Part shown: positions 1 to 5,691 of the stretch, in pieces
How positions within the stretch are numbered: the first letter of the stretch is position 1
Layout of the letters: each line of letters begins with the position of its first letter
From: Acidobacteriota bacterium
Lineage (GTDB): Bacteria; Acidobacteriota; Holophagae; Holophagales; Holophagaceae
Direction: 5' to 3'
DNA: 5,691 bases
NCBI GenBank assembly: GCA_021778785.1
Contig: JAJYBX010000151.1
Location: forward strand, 1-5,691
Program-made: the position numbers and the translations under genes
Notes under the pieces: generated by a model
What the model was told of the DNA's origin: nothing
Seen by the model: only the letters and a program-made list of their open reading frames with translations
The model's database searches: none

Positions 1-907
1 CCCCCTCCGGGTTGTGGGCGCCATCCATCCACACGCCCTCCAGGCCCGGCACCTGCCACAGGCGCCCGGGCCACTGGACGGAAGCCGCGCCGGACCAGAG
101 CCGTTCCTCGGGGATGGGGAAGCCCAGCCGCTTCAGCTGGCGCACGCCCTCGAGGGCCGTGGCGAGGTTATCCAGCTGGTGGGCGCCCGCCAGGCCCACC
201 CGCCGGCCGTCCAGGCGCGAGTGGTCCCAGTGGATCTCCGCCGGTCCCAGCCGGGGGGCCGGGCACAGGATGGGGTCGCAGGCCAGGAGGGGACGCACCC
301 AGTCCGGGTCCAGGCTGGGCCCCAGCACGAGGGGGCGCCCGTCCCGGGCCGTGCAGAGCTTCTCACCGGCGATGGCCTCGCGGGTGTCGCCCAGATACTG
401 CTGGTGGTCCAGGCCCACGGTGGTGAGCAGGGTCAGCAGGGGATCGGTGGCGTTGGTGGCATCCCAGCGTCCCCCCATGCCCACCTCCAGGAGGGCGATC
501 TCCACGCCCGTCATGCGGAAGGCCAGGAGGGCCGCCGTGATCATCAGCTCGAAGTAGGTGGCCTGGATCCCGGCCCGGGCCTCCGCCTCGAAGGCCTCCG
601 TCAGCAGCAGCTCCAGGGCGCCGGTGCCGATGGGCTCGCCGTCCACCCAGATGCGCTCGGTGACGTCCACCAGGTGGGGGGAGGTGGTCCATCCCACCAC
701 GAAGCCGGCGGATTTCAGCATGTGGGCCAGGAAGGCGCCGGTGCTGCCCTTGCCGTTGGTGCCGGCGATGAGCACCACCGGATAGCCCGCGTCCGGCCGG
801 CCCAGGCCGTCCAGCAGGGCCCGGATGTTCTCCAGCCCGACCTTGATGCCGAGATGGCCCCGCTCCTGGAGCCGGGGGATGGAGACCAGCTCGAAGTCCG
901 GGTTCAT
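1..907 (-). CDS. folC: Bifunctional folylpolyglutamate synthase / dihydrofolate synthase, 3' end cut by window
   Basis: This Mur-ligase-fold cytosolic enzyme adds glutamate to dihydropteroate and/or to reduced folates in an ATP-dependent reaction. The frame is open from an ATG at 907 to the window edge, giving 302 codons of a family that is usually about 420 residues. Visible motifs in order are the P-loop GTNGKGS (residues 49-55), TSPHL (75-79), LEVGMGGRWDATN (140-152), GLDH followed by LGDT (165-175), an EK at 182-183 where the family has its modified active-site lysine, and DGAHNP (295-300) opening the C-terminal glutamate-ligase domain. The rest of that domain lies outside the window. The ATG overlaps the accD stop as TGATG and has no good Shine-Dalgarno sequence, so translation is probably coupled to accD. 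The accD-folC order is a known bacterial arrangement. Whether it has both activities or only one cannot be decided here. Confidence 0.95.
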   Translation of the reverse strand, partial: MNPDFELVSIPRLQERGHLGIKVGLENIRALLDGLGRPDAGYPVVLIAGTNGKGSTGAFLAHMLKSAGFVVGWTTSPHLVDVTERIWVDGEPIGTGALELLLTEAFEAEARAGIQATYFELMITAALLAFRMTGVEIALLEVGMGGRWDATNATDPLLTLLTTVGLDHQQYLGDTREAIAGEKLCTARDGRPLVLGPSLDPDWVRPLLACDPILCPAPRLGPAEIHWDHSRLDGRRVGLAGAHQLDNLATALEGVRQLKRLGFPIPEERLWSGAASVQWPGRLWQVPGLEGVWMDGAHNPEG

Positions 908-1761
908 CAGTCCCGCGCGGGAAGCATCCACTCGAGGCAGGCGCCCACGAAGTCCTTCAGCCGGTCGCGGGCGACCACGCGGTCCACCATGCCGTGGGCC
1001 TGGAGGAATTCGGAGCGCTGGAAGCCCTCGGGGAGGCTCTGCTTGATGGTCTGCTCGATGACCCGCGGCCCCGCGAACCCGATGAGGGCCTTGGGCTCGG
1101 CGATGTTCAGGTCGCCCAGCATGGCGTAGCTGGCGCTCACGCCGCCGGTGGTGGGATCCGTGAGGATGGACAGGTAGGGCAGGCCCGCCTTGTCCAGCTT
1201 GGCGAGGGCCGCGCTCACCTTGGCCATCTGCATGAGCGAGAGGGTGCCCTCCTGCATGCGGGCGCCGCCACTGCAGCTGACGATGAGGTAGGCGCACCCC
1301 TTCTCCAGGGCCCGCTCGGCCCCCAGGCGGAGCTTCTCGCCCACCACGCTGCCCATGCTGGCCGCCAGGAAGTCGAAGTTCATGATGGCCGCCACCACGG
1401 GATGGCCGGAGATGGTGCCCTCCACCACCACCACGGCATCCTGGGTCTGGCCGTCCGCCTCCAGCTTCTTCAGCTGGTCCTTGTAGGCCTTGGCGGCCAC
1501 GAAGCCCAGGGGATCGGCGCTCCGGAGGTCGTCGAAGAGGGTCGTCCAGCCCAGGTCCATGAGGTTCTCGAGGCGCTCGGAGACGTCGATGCGGAAGTGG
1601 TAGCCGCACTTGGGGCAGACGTTGTGGGTGTTGACGAGTTCCTTGCGGTAGATGAGCTCCTTGCAGGCGTCGCACTTGATCCAGAGGCCCTCGGGGACCC
1701 GGACCGTGCGCTCCTCCACCGCCGTCTTCTGCTGCCGTTTCTTGACGAACCAGGATGTCAT
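907..1761 (-). CDS. accD: Acetyl-CoA carboxylase carboxyltransferase subunit beta
   Basis: AccD pairs with AccA to form the carboxyltransferase that moves the carboxyl group from biotin on AccB to acetyl-CoA, making malonyl-CoA for fatty-acid synthesis in the cytosol. The 284-residue product is of normal family length. An N-terminal four-cysteine zinc ribbon is complete (C30, C33, C49, C52). The crotonase-like carboxyltransferase core shows CSGGARMQEG (163-172), TDPTTGGVSASYAMLGD (201-217), GFAGPRVIEQT (228-238) and EFLQAHGMVD (251-260), all typical of AccD. The ATG at 1761 has an AGAGG Shine-Dalgarno sequence at 1768-1772, six bases upstream. The gene follows parB after 13 nt and ends in a TGATG overlap with folC, so it is probably co-transcribed with both. 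Nothing in the protein looks degraded. accA is not in the window. Confidence 0.97.
   Translation of the reverse strand: MTSWFVKKRQQKTAVEERTVRVPEGLWIKCDACKELIYRKELVNTHNVCPKCGYHFRIDVSERLENLMDLGWTTLFDDLRSADPLGFVAAKAYKDQLKKLEADGQTQDAVVVVEGTISGHPVVAAIMNFDFLAASMGSVVGEKLRLGAERALEKGCAYLIVSCSGGARMQEGTLSLMQMAKVSAALAKLDKAGLPYLSILTDPTTGGVSASYAMLGDLNIAEPKALIGFAGPRVIEQTIKQSLPEGFQRSEFLQAHGMVDRVVARDRLKDFVGACLEWMLPARD
911..922. repeat. 12-bp perfect palindrome just before the folC start
   Basis: TCCCGCGCGGGA reads the same on both strands and lies in the last codons of accD, three bases before the accD stop/folC start overlap. In the mRNA it could form only a short UCCC/GGGA stem with a GCGC loop, occupying the place where a folC Shine-Dalgarno sequence would normally sit. 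It may be no more than a chance result of GC-rich coding sequence. Confidence 0.3.
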
Positions 1762-1774
1762 GCGGGACCTCTGC

Positions 1775-2644
1775 TCAGTGCCTGCGGGCGGGGCCTTGCT
1801 TCAGGGATTCGAAGAGGCGGTCGAGATCGGCCTCGTTCGCGTAGTGGAGGACGACGGTTCCGCCCTTCCCGTTGCCCTTGATCTCCACCCGGGTGGCCCA
1901 GGCCTGGGTCAGCTCCTCGGCCGCGGCCTTGATGAACAGCTCCTGGGGGTGCTTCTTCCGGCCCTTCACCTTCCGCTGCTTCTGGAGCTGCAGGATGCGG
2001 GACTCCAGGGCCCGCACGCTCAGCTGCTGCTCCACCACCTCCCCCGCCAGCTGCTCCTGGAGGCGCGCCTCGGTCACCCCCAGCAGCACCTTGGCGTGAC
2101 CCGTGCTCAAGCGCCCCAGGGCCACATCCATCTGCATCTCAGAGGGCAGCCGCAGCAGGCGGAGGGTGTTGGCCACCTGGGGACGGGACTTCCCCACCCG
2201 GTCGGCCACCTGCTCCTGGGTGAGGCGCAGGTGCTCCCCGAGCTGCCAGTAGGCCTTGGCCTCCTCGATGGGATTCAGCTCCTGGCGCTGGATGTTCTCC
2301 ACCAGGGCGAACTCCAGCAGGCGGTCGTCGGGGACCTCCTTCACCACCACGGGCACCATGGCCAGGCCGGCCTTGCGCGCCGCCCGCCACCGGCGCTCGC
2401 CGGCGATGATCTCGAACTTCTCGCCCACCTTCCGCACCACGATGGGCTGGACCATGCCGTGCTGCTTCAGGCTCTCGGCCAGCTCCTGGAGGGAGGTTTC
2501 GTCGAAGAAGGTGCGCGGCTGGGCCCGGTTCGGCACCAGGCTGCCCAGGGGCAGCTCCCGCTGGGCGGCGTCCTCGGGCGCCATCTGGCTCATGAGGGAA
2601 GTGAGTCCCCGGCCCAGGGCCGGGCGCTTCAGGTTGCTGCTCAT
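1775..2644 (-). CDS. parB: Chromosome-partitioning protein ParB (Spo0J family)
   Basis: ParB binds parS centromere sites, loads as a CTP-dependent sliding clamp and works with ParA to separate replicated origins. The chosen start gives 289 residues, normal for chromosomal ParB. In order it has an N-terminal LGRGL segment (10-14), which in this family stimulates the ParA ATPase; the PNRAQPR stretch (38-44) opening the CTPase domain; GERRWRA (82-88), the nucleotide-binding arginine motif; ENIQRQELNPIEEA (116-129); a helix-turn-helix at about 142-163; and a C-terminal dimerisation domain ending NEADLDRLFESLK. A longer frame from 2683 would add 13 residues. The ATG at 2644 is preferred because it has a strong GAGGAAGGA six bases upstream, puts the basic LGRGL peptide at the N-terminus and overlaps the parA stop as TGATG. 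accD follows after 13 nt. Confidence 0.96.
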   Translation of the reverse strand: MSSNLKRPALGRGLTSLMSQMAPEDAAQRELPLGSLVPNRAQPRTFFDETSLQELAESLKQHGMVQPIVVRKVGEKFEIIAGERRWRAARKAGLAMVPVVVKEVPDDRLLEFALVENIQRQELNPIEEAKAYWQLGEHLRLTQEQVADRVGKSRPQVANTLRLLRLPSEMQMDVALGRLSTGHAKVLLGVTEARLQEQLAGEVVEQQLSVRALESRILQLQKQRKVKGRKKHPQELFIKAAAEELTQAWATRVEIKGNGKGGTVVLHYANEADLDRLFESLKQGPARRH

Positions 2645-3423
2645 CAGGCTTCCTTCCTCGCGGGCATCTCGAGGCCCAGCCACTCCTTCGCCAGGCTGAG
2701 GTAGGCCTGGGCACCCTTGGATCGCAGATCATAGAAGGCCACGGGTTTCCCGTGGCTGGGAGCCTCCGCGAGGCGGATGTTGCGGGGGATCATGGTCTGG
2801 AAGACCTTGCCCGGGAAGGCCTGGCGGACCTCATTGGCCACGGCCGCCCCGAGGTTGGTGCGCTCCTCGGCCATGGTGAGGAGGATGCCGCCGAGCTGGA
2901 GGGAGGGGTTCGGCCCCGACTGGATGCGCCGCAGGGTCTCCGTCAGTTCGGCCAGGCCGTCGAGGGCGAAGAACTCGCAGGGCATGGGGACGATGACCTC
3001 GTCTGCCGCCGAGAGGGCGTTGAGGGTGATCATCCCGAGGCTGGGGGGCGGATCGATGAGGATGTAGTCGAAGCGATCCATGAGGGGCGCCAGGCCCTGC
3101 CGGAGCACCTGGAGCTGGGGCAGCTCGAAGAGTTCGAACTCCAGCTGGGCCAGATCCTTCCCCGCCGGGATGACCTGCATCATCGGAACTTCCGTGGTGA
3201 GCACCAGCGCCTCGGCCGGGGCGCCCTTCATGAGGGCGTACGACCCGGCGCGATGGTCCGGTTTGGGGAAGCCGAGCCCCGTGGTGCTGTGGCCCTGGGG
3301 ATCGAAGTCCACCAGCAGCACCATCTTCTCCATCATCGCGAGGGAGGCCGCGAGGTTGATGGCGGTGGTGGTCTTCCCCACCCCGCCCTTCTGGTTGGCC
3401 AGCACCACGACGCGGGCACGCAT
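2644..3423 (-). CDS. parA: Chromosome-partitioning ATPase ParA (Soj family)
   Basis: ParA is a deviant Walker-type ATPase that binds nucleoid DNA as an ATP dimer and is released by ParB, driving movement of ParB-parS complexes. The 259-residue product has the usual size of chromosomal Soj. It shows the deviant Walker A KGGVGKTT (12-19) with its signature lysine at 12, the Walker A' region LLVDFDPQG (36-44), and Walker B YILIDPPPSLG (120-130). Soj proteins more often have a cysteine where this one has the first proline after the Walker B aspartate. The EFFALDGLAEL segment further on is also typical. A frame extension to a GTG at 3519 would add 32 residues without Soj resemblance and would cross the parS-like half-sites. 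The ATG at 3423, with AAGAGGG seven bases upstream, is therefore preferred. The short N-terminus before Walker A indicates a chromosomal type without the long DNA-binding N-domain of P1-type plasmid ParAs. Confidence 0.96.
   Translation of the reverse strand: MRARVVVLANQKGGVGKTTTAINLAASLAMMEKMVLLVDFDPQGHSTTGLGFPKPDHRAGSYALMKGAPAEALVLTTEVPMMQVIPAGKDLAQLEFELFELPQLQVLRQGLAPLMDRFDYILIDPPPSLGMITLNALSAADEVIVPMPCEFFALDGLAELTETLRRIQSGPNPSLQLGGILLTMAEERTNLGAAVANEVRQAFPGKVFQTMIPRNIRLAEAPSHGKPVAFYDLRSKGAQAYLSLAKEWLGLEMPARKEA
2651..2659 (-). promoter_or_regulatory. Ribosome binding site deciding the parB start
   Basis: GAGGAAGGA on the minus strand ends six bases before the ATG at 2644. It lies inside the last codons of parA and supports the shorter of two possible parB starts. 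Confidence 0.8.
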
Positions 3424-3467
3424 CAGCCCGCCCTCTTCGTCGCCAAGGCGCTGGTCATGCCACGCAT
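3423..3467 (-). CDS. Possible 14-codon leader ORF overlapping the parA start
   Basis: An ATG at 3467 is preceded by GAGGGG (3476-3481) with an eight-base spacer and opens a frame reading MRGMTSALATKRAG. The stop codon shares its last base with the parA ATG, giving TGATG. The same overlap joins parA to parB and accD to folC. A longer version in the same frame starts at an ATG at 3494, but it lacks a ribosome binding site and begins inside a parS-like half-site. I recognise no family. It could couple parA translation to a leader peptide, or be a chance ORF in a 111-nt gap. No expression evidence can be read from the sequence. Confidence 0.25.
   Translation of the reverse strand: MRGMTSALATKRAG
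3431..3437 (-). promoter_or_regulatory. Ribosome binding site for parA
   Basis: AAGAGGG on the minus strand lies seven bases before the ATG at 3423. It supports that start over the GTG at 3519. Confidence 0.7.
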
Positions 3468-3485
3468 CACGGGATCCCCTCGGGT

Positions 3486-3519
3486 GTGGAACATGCCAGT
3501 CTAGCAGGTCGGGTTCCAC
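3486..3519. promoter_or_regulatory. Inverted parS-like half-sites upstream of parA (candidate ParB-binding region)
   Basis: On the minus strand GTGGAAC (3519-3513) and GTTCCAC (3492-3486) form perfect 7-bp inverted arms around a 20-base spacer. The well-known chromosomal parS consensus is TGTTCCACGTGGAACA. Plus-strand 3486-3493 is GTGGAACA, an exact 8-base half of it. Plus-strand 3512-3527 matches the full 16-mer at 11 of 16 positions, with the left half and centre nearly intact. Neither is a canonical full site. The position, directly in front of parA and around a candidate -10 element, fits a ParB-autoregulated operator or a decayed parS, but this is inference. Confidence 0.4.
3498..3506 (-). 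promoter_or_regulatory. Candidate extended -10 element of a parA promoter
   Basis: TGCTAGACT on the minus strand fits an extended -10 (TGn followed by a hexamer matching TATAAT at four of six positions). I find no convincing -35 hexamer 16-18 bases upstream, so the call is weak. Transcription would begin near 3490, inside the downstream parS-like half-site, leaving a leader of about 67 nt before parA. It lies in the only gap above 15 nt in the window, which is where an internal promoter would be expected. Confidence 0.25.
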
Positions 3520-3534
3520 GGCGAAGGGCGGGGT

Positions 3535-4329
3535 TCATGGGCCCAGCAGGGCCGGGTCCGGGCGGGCGCTGCCGATGCGATGCACGGGCCCGGAGAGCCA
3601 CAGCTCCCGCCAGGTGCCGTCTTCCTCCAGGCGCAGGGTGACAGCCACGGCCCCCCCACCGGCCGGATGCAGGATCCAGGTCGAGCCCCCCACGGTCCGC
3701 GCCAGCCAGGCGGCTGCGACGGCGCATCCGGTCCCGCAGCAGAGGGTCTCCCCTTCCACGCCCCGCTCCCAGGAGCGGATCCGGGCCTCACCGGGACCCG
3801 TCGGCTCCACCACGTTCACATTGGTCCCGCCGCGCAGGGCCCCGTGATGGCGGAGGGGCGGCGCGAGTTCGGCCAGATCCACCGCCGCCACCGACGGCAC
3901 CCGCATCACCAGCTGGGGATTGCCCACCCATCCAAACCCGCTGGGGAAGGGCGTCTCCATGGGCACGGCGCGCAGGCCGAAGCCCTCGCCCTCGGGCATG
4001 CGGATGCCGATGCCTGCATCGTCGCGTCGGAGCCGGATGCGTTCGCCGCTGGAGATCGCCTCCACCAGATCGCCTCCCGGTGCCCCGGGGAGGCTCAGGG
4101 CAGCCCTGCTACCATTGCTGCAAAAAGACTTAGTGCCATCCGAATCCCAGTGATCCAGGATCCAGGGGTCCCTTCCGGGCCTTTGCATCAAAAAAAGGCC
4201 ATCTAATCCGAACCCGCTCCCCCGGGGACAGAGGATTTTGGCATAACGCGACCCGTCGATAGCATTTAGCTCATCGGCCCAGAGGTAGCCGAAGACGTTC
4301 CCCGAAGCGGAGGCGATCTGGAGCTCCAC
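3535..4329 (-). CDS. dapF: Divergent diaminopimelate epimerase (DapF-like)
   Basis: DapF interconverts LL- and meso-diaminopimelate for lysine and peptidoglycan synthesis, using two cysteines as acid and base and no cofactor. The 264-residue product has normal length. Both cysteine motifs are recognisable: FCSNGSR (C70; usually CGNG) and ERGVEGETLCCGTG (188-201, catalytic cysteine C198). GNVF (10-13) replaces the usual GNDF, GLDGL (41-45) matches the GADGL region, GNPQ (136-139) replaces GNPH, and GGTNVN (167-172) is kept. The start is GTG, six bases after the ftsB stop and with AGGA four bases upstream. The reading frame is closed upstream by that same TAG, and the next Met is residue 48, inside the fold. 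Codons of roughly residues 19-78 are unusually A/T-rich (CTA, AAT, TAT, TTA, CTT, TTT). A related DapF-fold racemase or epimerase with another substrate is possible. Confidence 0.82.
   Translation of the reverse strand: MELQIASASGNVFGYLWADELNAIDGSRYAKILCPRGSGFGLDGLFLMQRPGRDPWILDHWDSDGTKSFCSNGSRAALSLPGAPGGDLVEAISSGERIRLRRDDAGIGIRMPEGEGFGLRAVPMETPFPSGFGWVGNPQLVMRVPSVAAVDLAELAPPLRHHGALRGGTNVNVVEPTGPGEARIRSWERGVEGETLCCGTGCAVAAAWLARTVGGSTWILHPAGGGAVAVTLRLEEDGTWRELWLSGPVHRIGSARPDPALLGP
4190..4196 (-). other. T7 homopolymer forming a slippery heptamer inside dapF
   Basis: The zero frame reads CTT TTT TTG, which contains T_TTT_TTG in the correct phase for -1 ribosomal slippage; the run could also cause polymerase slippage. 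In the -1 frame, translation would meet TAA at 4132-4130 after about 19 more codons. No clear stimulatory structure was identified, so a functional role is speculative. Confidence 0.3.
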
Positions 4330-4333
4330 GGCG

Positions 4334-4338
4334 TCCTA
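4334..4338 (-). promoter_or_regulatory. Ribosome binding site for the GTG start of dapF
   Basis: TAGGA on the minus strand lies four bases before the GTG at 4329 and uses the ftsB stop codon as its first three bases. An in-frame stop immediately upstream leaves this GTG as the only start that keeps the N-terminal GNxF substrate loop. Confidence 0.55.
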
Positions 4339-4644
4339 CCGGTCCTGCTTGCGGTTGCGGAAGGTGTAGACGGTCTCGCCGGGACGGGCGTACCCCTGCC
4401 GTCTCGCCAGGGCCTCCATGAGCTCGGGATCCTTGGCGGCGAGGCGCTGGACCTCGTCCAGCAGTTCGCGGTTCCGGCGGTTCAGATCCATGAGGCGGGA
4501 CCGGGTCTGCGCCAGCTCCGCCTCTCGCTTCCGGAGCTCAGGCAGCCCGTCCTGGGACAGGAGGAGGGCCAGCATGGACAGCACCGCCGAGGCCCCCAGC
4601 ACCCCGTAGAGCGTGCTGGATTTCAGGAGCCAGTTGGCGTTCAT
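4336..4644 (-). CDS. ftsB: FtsB/DivIC-type septum formation initiator
   Basis: This is a small bitopic membrane protein of the divisome. In the family it forms a coiled-coil complex with FtsL and FtsQ/DivIB that activates septal wall synthesis. The 102-residue product has a short cytoplasmic N-terminus, one transmembrane helix at about residues 13-31, a charged heptad-rich coiled coil at about 35-72, and the C-terminal signature ARRQGYARPGETVYTF, which is characteristic of FtsB/DivIC. The ATG at 4644 has GAGGAGG (4654-4660) nine bases upstream. A longer frame from 4722 would put arginine-rich sequence before the membrane segment inside eno and is rejected. It follows eno after 14 nt, and eno-ftsB adjacency is well known in Proteobacteria. 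FtsB and DivIC cannot be told apart by sequence here. Confidence 0.92.
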   Translation of the reverse strand: MNANWLLKSSTLYGVLGASAVLSMLALLLSQDGLPELRKREAELAQTRSRLMDLNRRNRELLDEVQRLAAKDPELMEALARRQGYARPGETVYTFRNRKQDR

Positions 4645-4648
4645 GTCC

Positions 4649-4658
4649 GGAGGCCTCC
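4649..4658. repeat. 10-bp palindrome filling the eno-ftsB gap
   Basis: GGAGGCCTCC is self-complementary and lies directly after the eno stop codon. Half of it is part of the ftsB Shine-Dalgarno sequence, so intermolecular or local pairing could in principle affect ribosome access. A four-base loop would leave only a three-base-pair stem, so a strong hairpin is unlikely. Confidence 0.3.

Positions 4659-4660
<2 letters not shown>
4654..4660 (-). promoter_or_regulatory. Ribosome binding site deciding the ftsB start
   Basis: GAGGAGG on the minus strand overlaps the eno stop codon (TGA at 4661-4659) and lies nine bases before the ATG at 4644. It implies that ftsB translation re-initiates as ribosomes finish eno. 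Confidence 0.75.

Positions 4661-5691
<1,031 letters not shown>

Noticed and set aside
14..1129. 371-codon plus-strand ORF antisense to folC and accD
   Set aside because: The sense strand encodes two clear enzymes here. Long antisense frames are expected when third codon positions are almost all G or C. The antisense product is low-complexity and resembles no family I know.
1652..2704. 350-codon plus-strand ORF antisense to parB
   Set aside because: It mirrors the parB codon pattern, is rich in Leu, His, Gln and Gly, and has no recognisable motif.
2644..3423. ParA as a plasmid or MinD-type ATPase
   Set aside because: The short N-terminus, Soj-like segments and the adjoining chromosomal-type ParB favour Soj. 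No MinD-type C-terminal amphipathic helix is apparent, since the end is EWLGLEMPARKEA.
2644..3519. Longer ParA starting at GTG 3519
   Set aside because: The extra 32 residues lack Soj similarity, cross the parS-like half-sites and have no good ribosome binding site, while ATG 3423 has one.
3424..3534. Intrinsic terminator between dapF and parA
   Set aside because: No GC-rich stem followed by a U-run was found in the gap on the coding strand, only short self-complementary pieces such as GGGATCCC (3471-3478).

Overview
The window is a compact, GC-rich bacterial chromosome segment (roughly two-thirds G+C by eye). All seven protein genes lie on the minus strand, so transcription runs from right to left: eno (5' end outside the window), ftsB/divIC-like, a divergent dapF, parA (soj), parB (spo0J), accD and folC (3' end outside the window). 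I see no mobile element, CRISPR array, tRNA, rRNA or intrinsic terminator. The taxon cannot be fixed from sequence alone. The gene mix, very GC-rich third codon positions and the divergent DapF would suit an Acidobacteriota/Holophagae-like organism, but that is a low-confidence guess.

Right part (about 4336-5691): enolase is followed after 14 nt by a small FtsB/DivIC-type division protein, an adjacency known from many bacteria. dapF then starts with GTG six bases after the ftsB stop codon. Its product keeps both catalytic cysteines of diaminopimelate epimerase, but several other conserved motifs are altered. The first third of the gene has much more A/T-rich codons than anything around it.

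Middle part (about 1775-3534): the only sizeable non-coding gap (3424-3534) lies upstream of parA. It holds two parS-like half-sites in inverted orientation around a candidate extended -10 element. It may also hold a 14-codon leader ORF whose stop overlaps the parA start. parA and parB encode the chromosome-segregation ATPase and the CTP-dependent centromere-binding clamp, joined by a TGATG stop/start overlap.

Left part (1-1761): accD (acetyl-CoA carboxylase carboxyltransferase beta subunit) follows parB after 13 nt and joins folC (folylpolyglutamate/dihydrofolate synthase) through another TGATG overlap. The accD-folC pairing is common in bacteria.

Together the cluster links glycolysis, divisome assembly, cell-wall precursor supply, chromosome segregation, fatty-acid initiation and folate metabolism in one co-directional array. 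This is a growth-and-division housekeeping cluster and not an accessory system. The points most worth a second look are the parS-like elements before parA, the unusual DapF and the separation of parAB from its usual oriC-linked neighbours.
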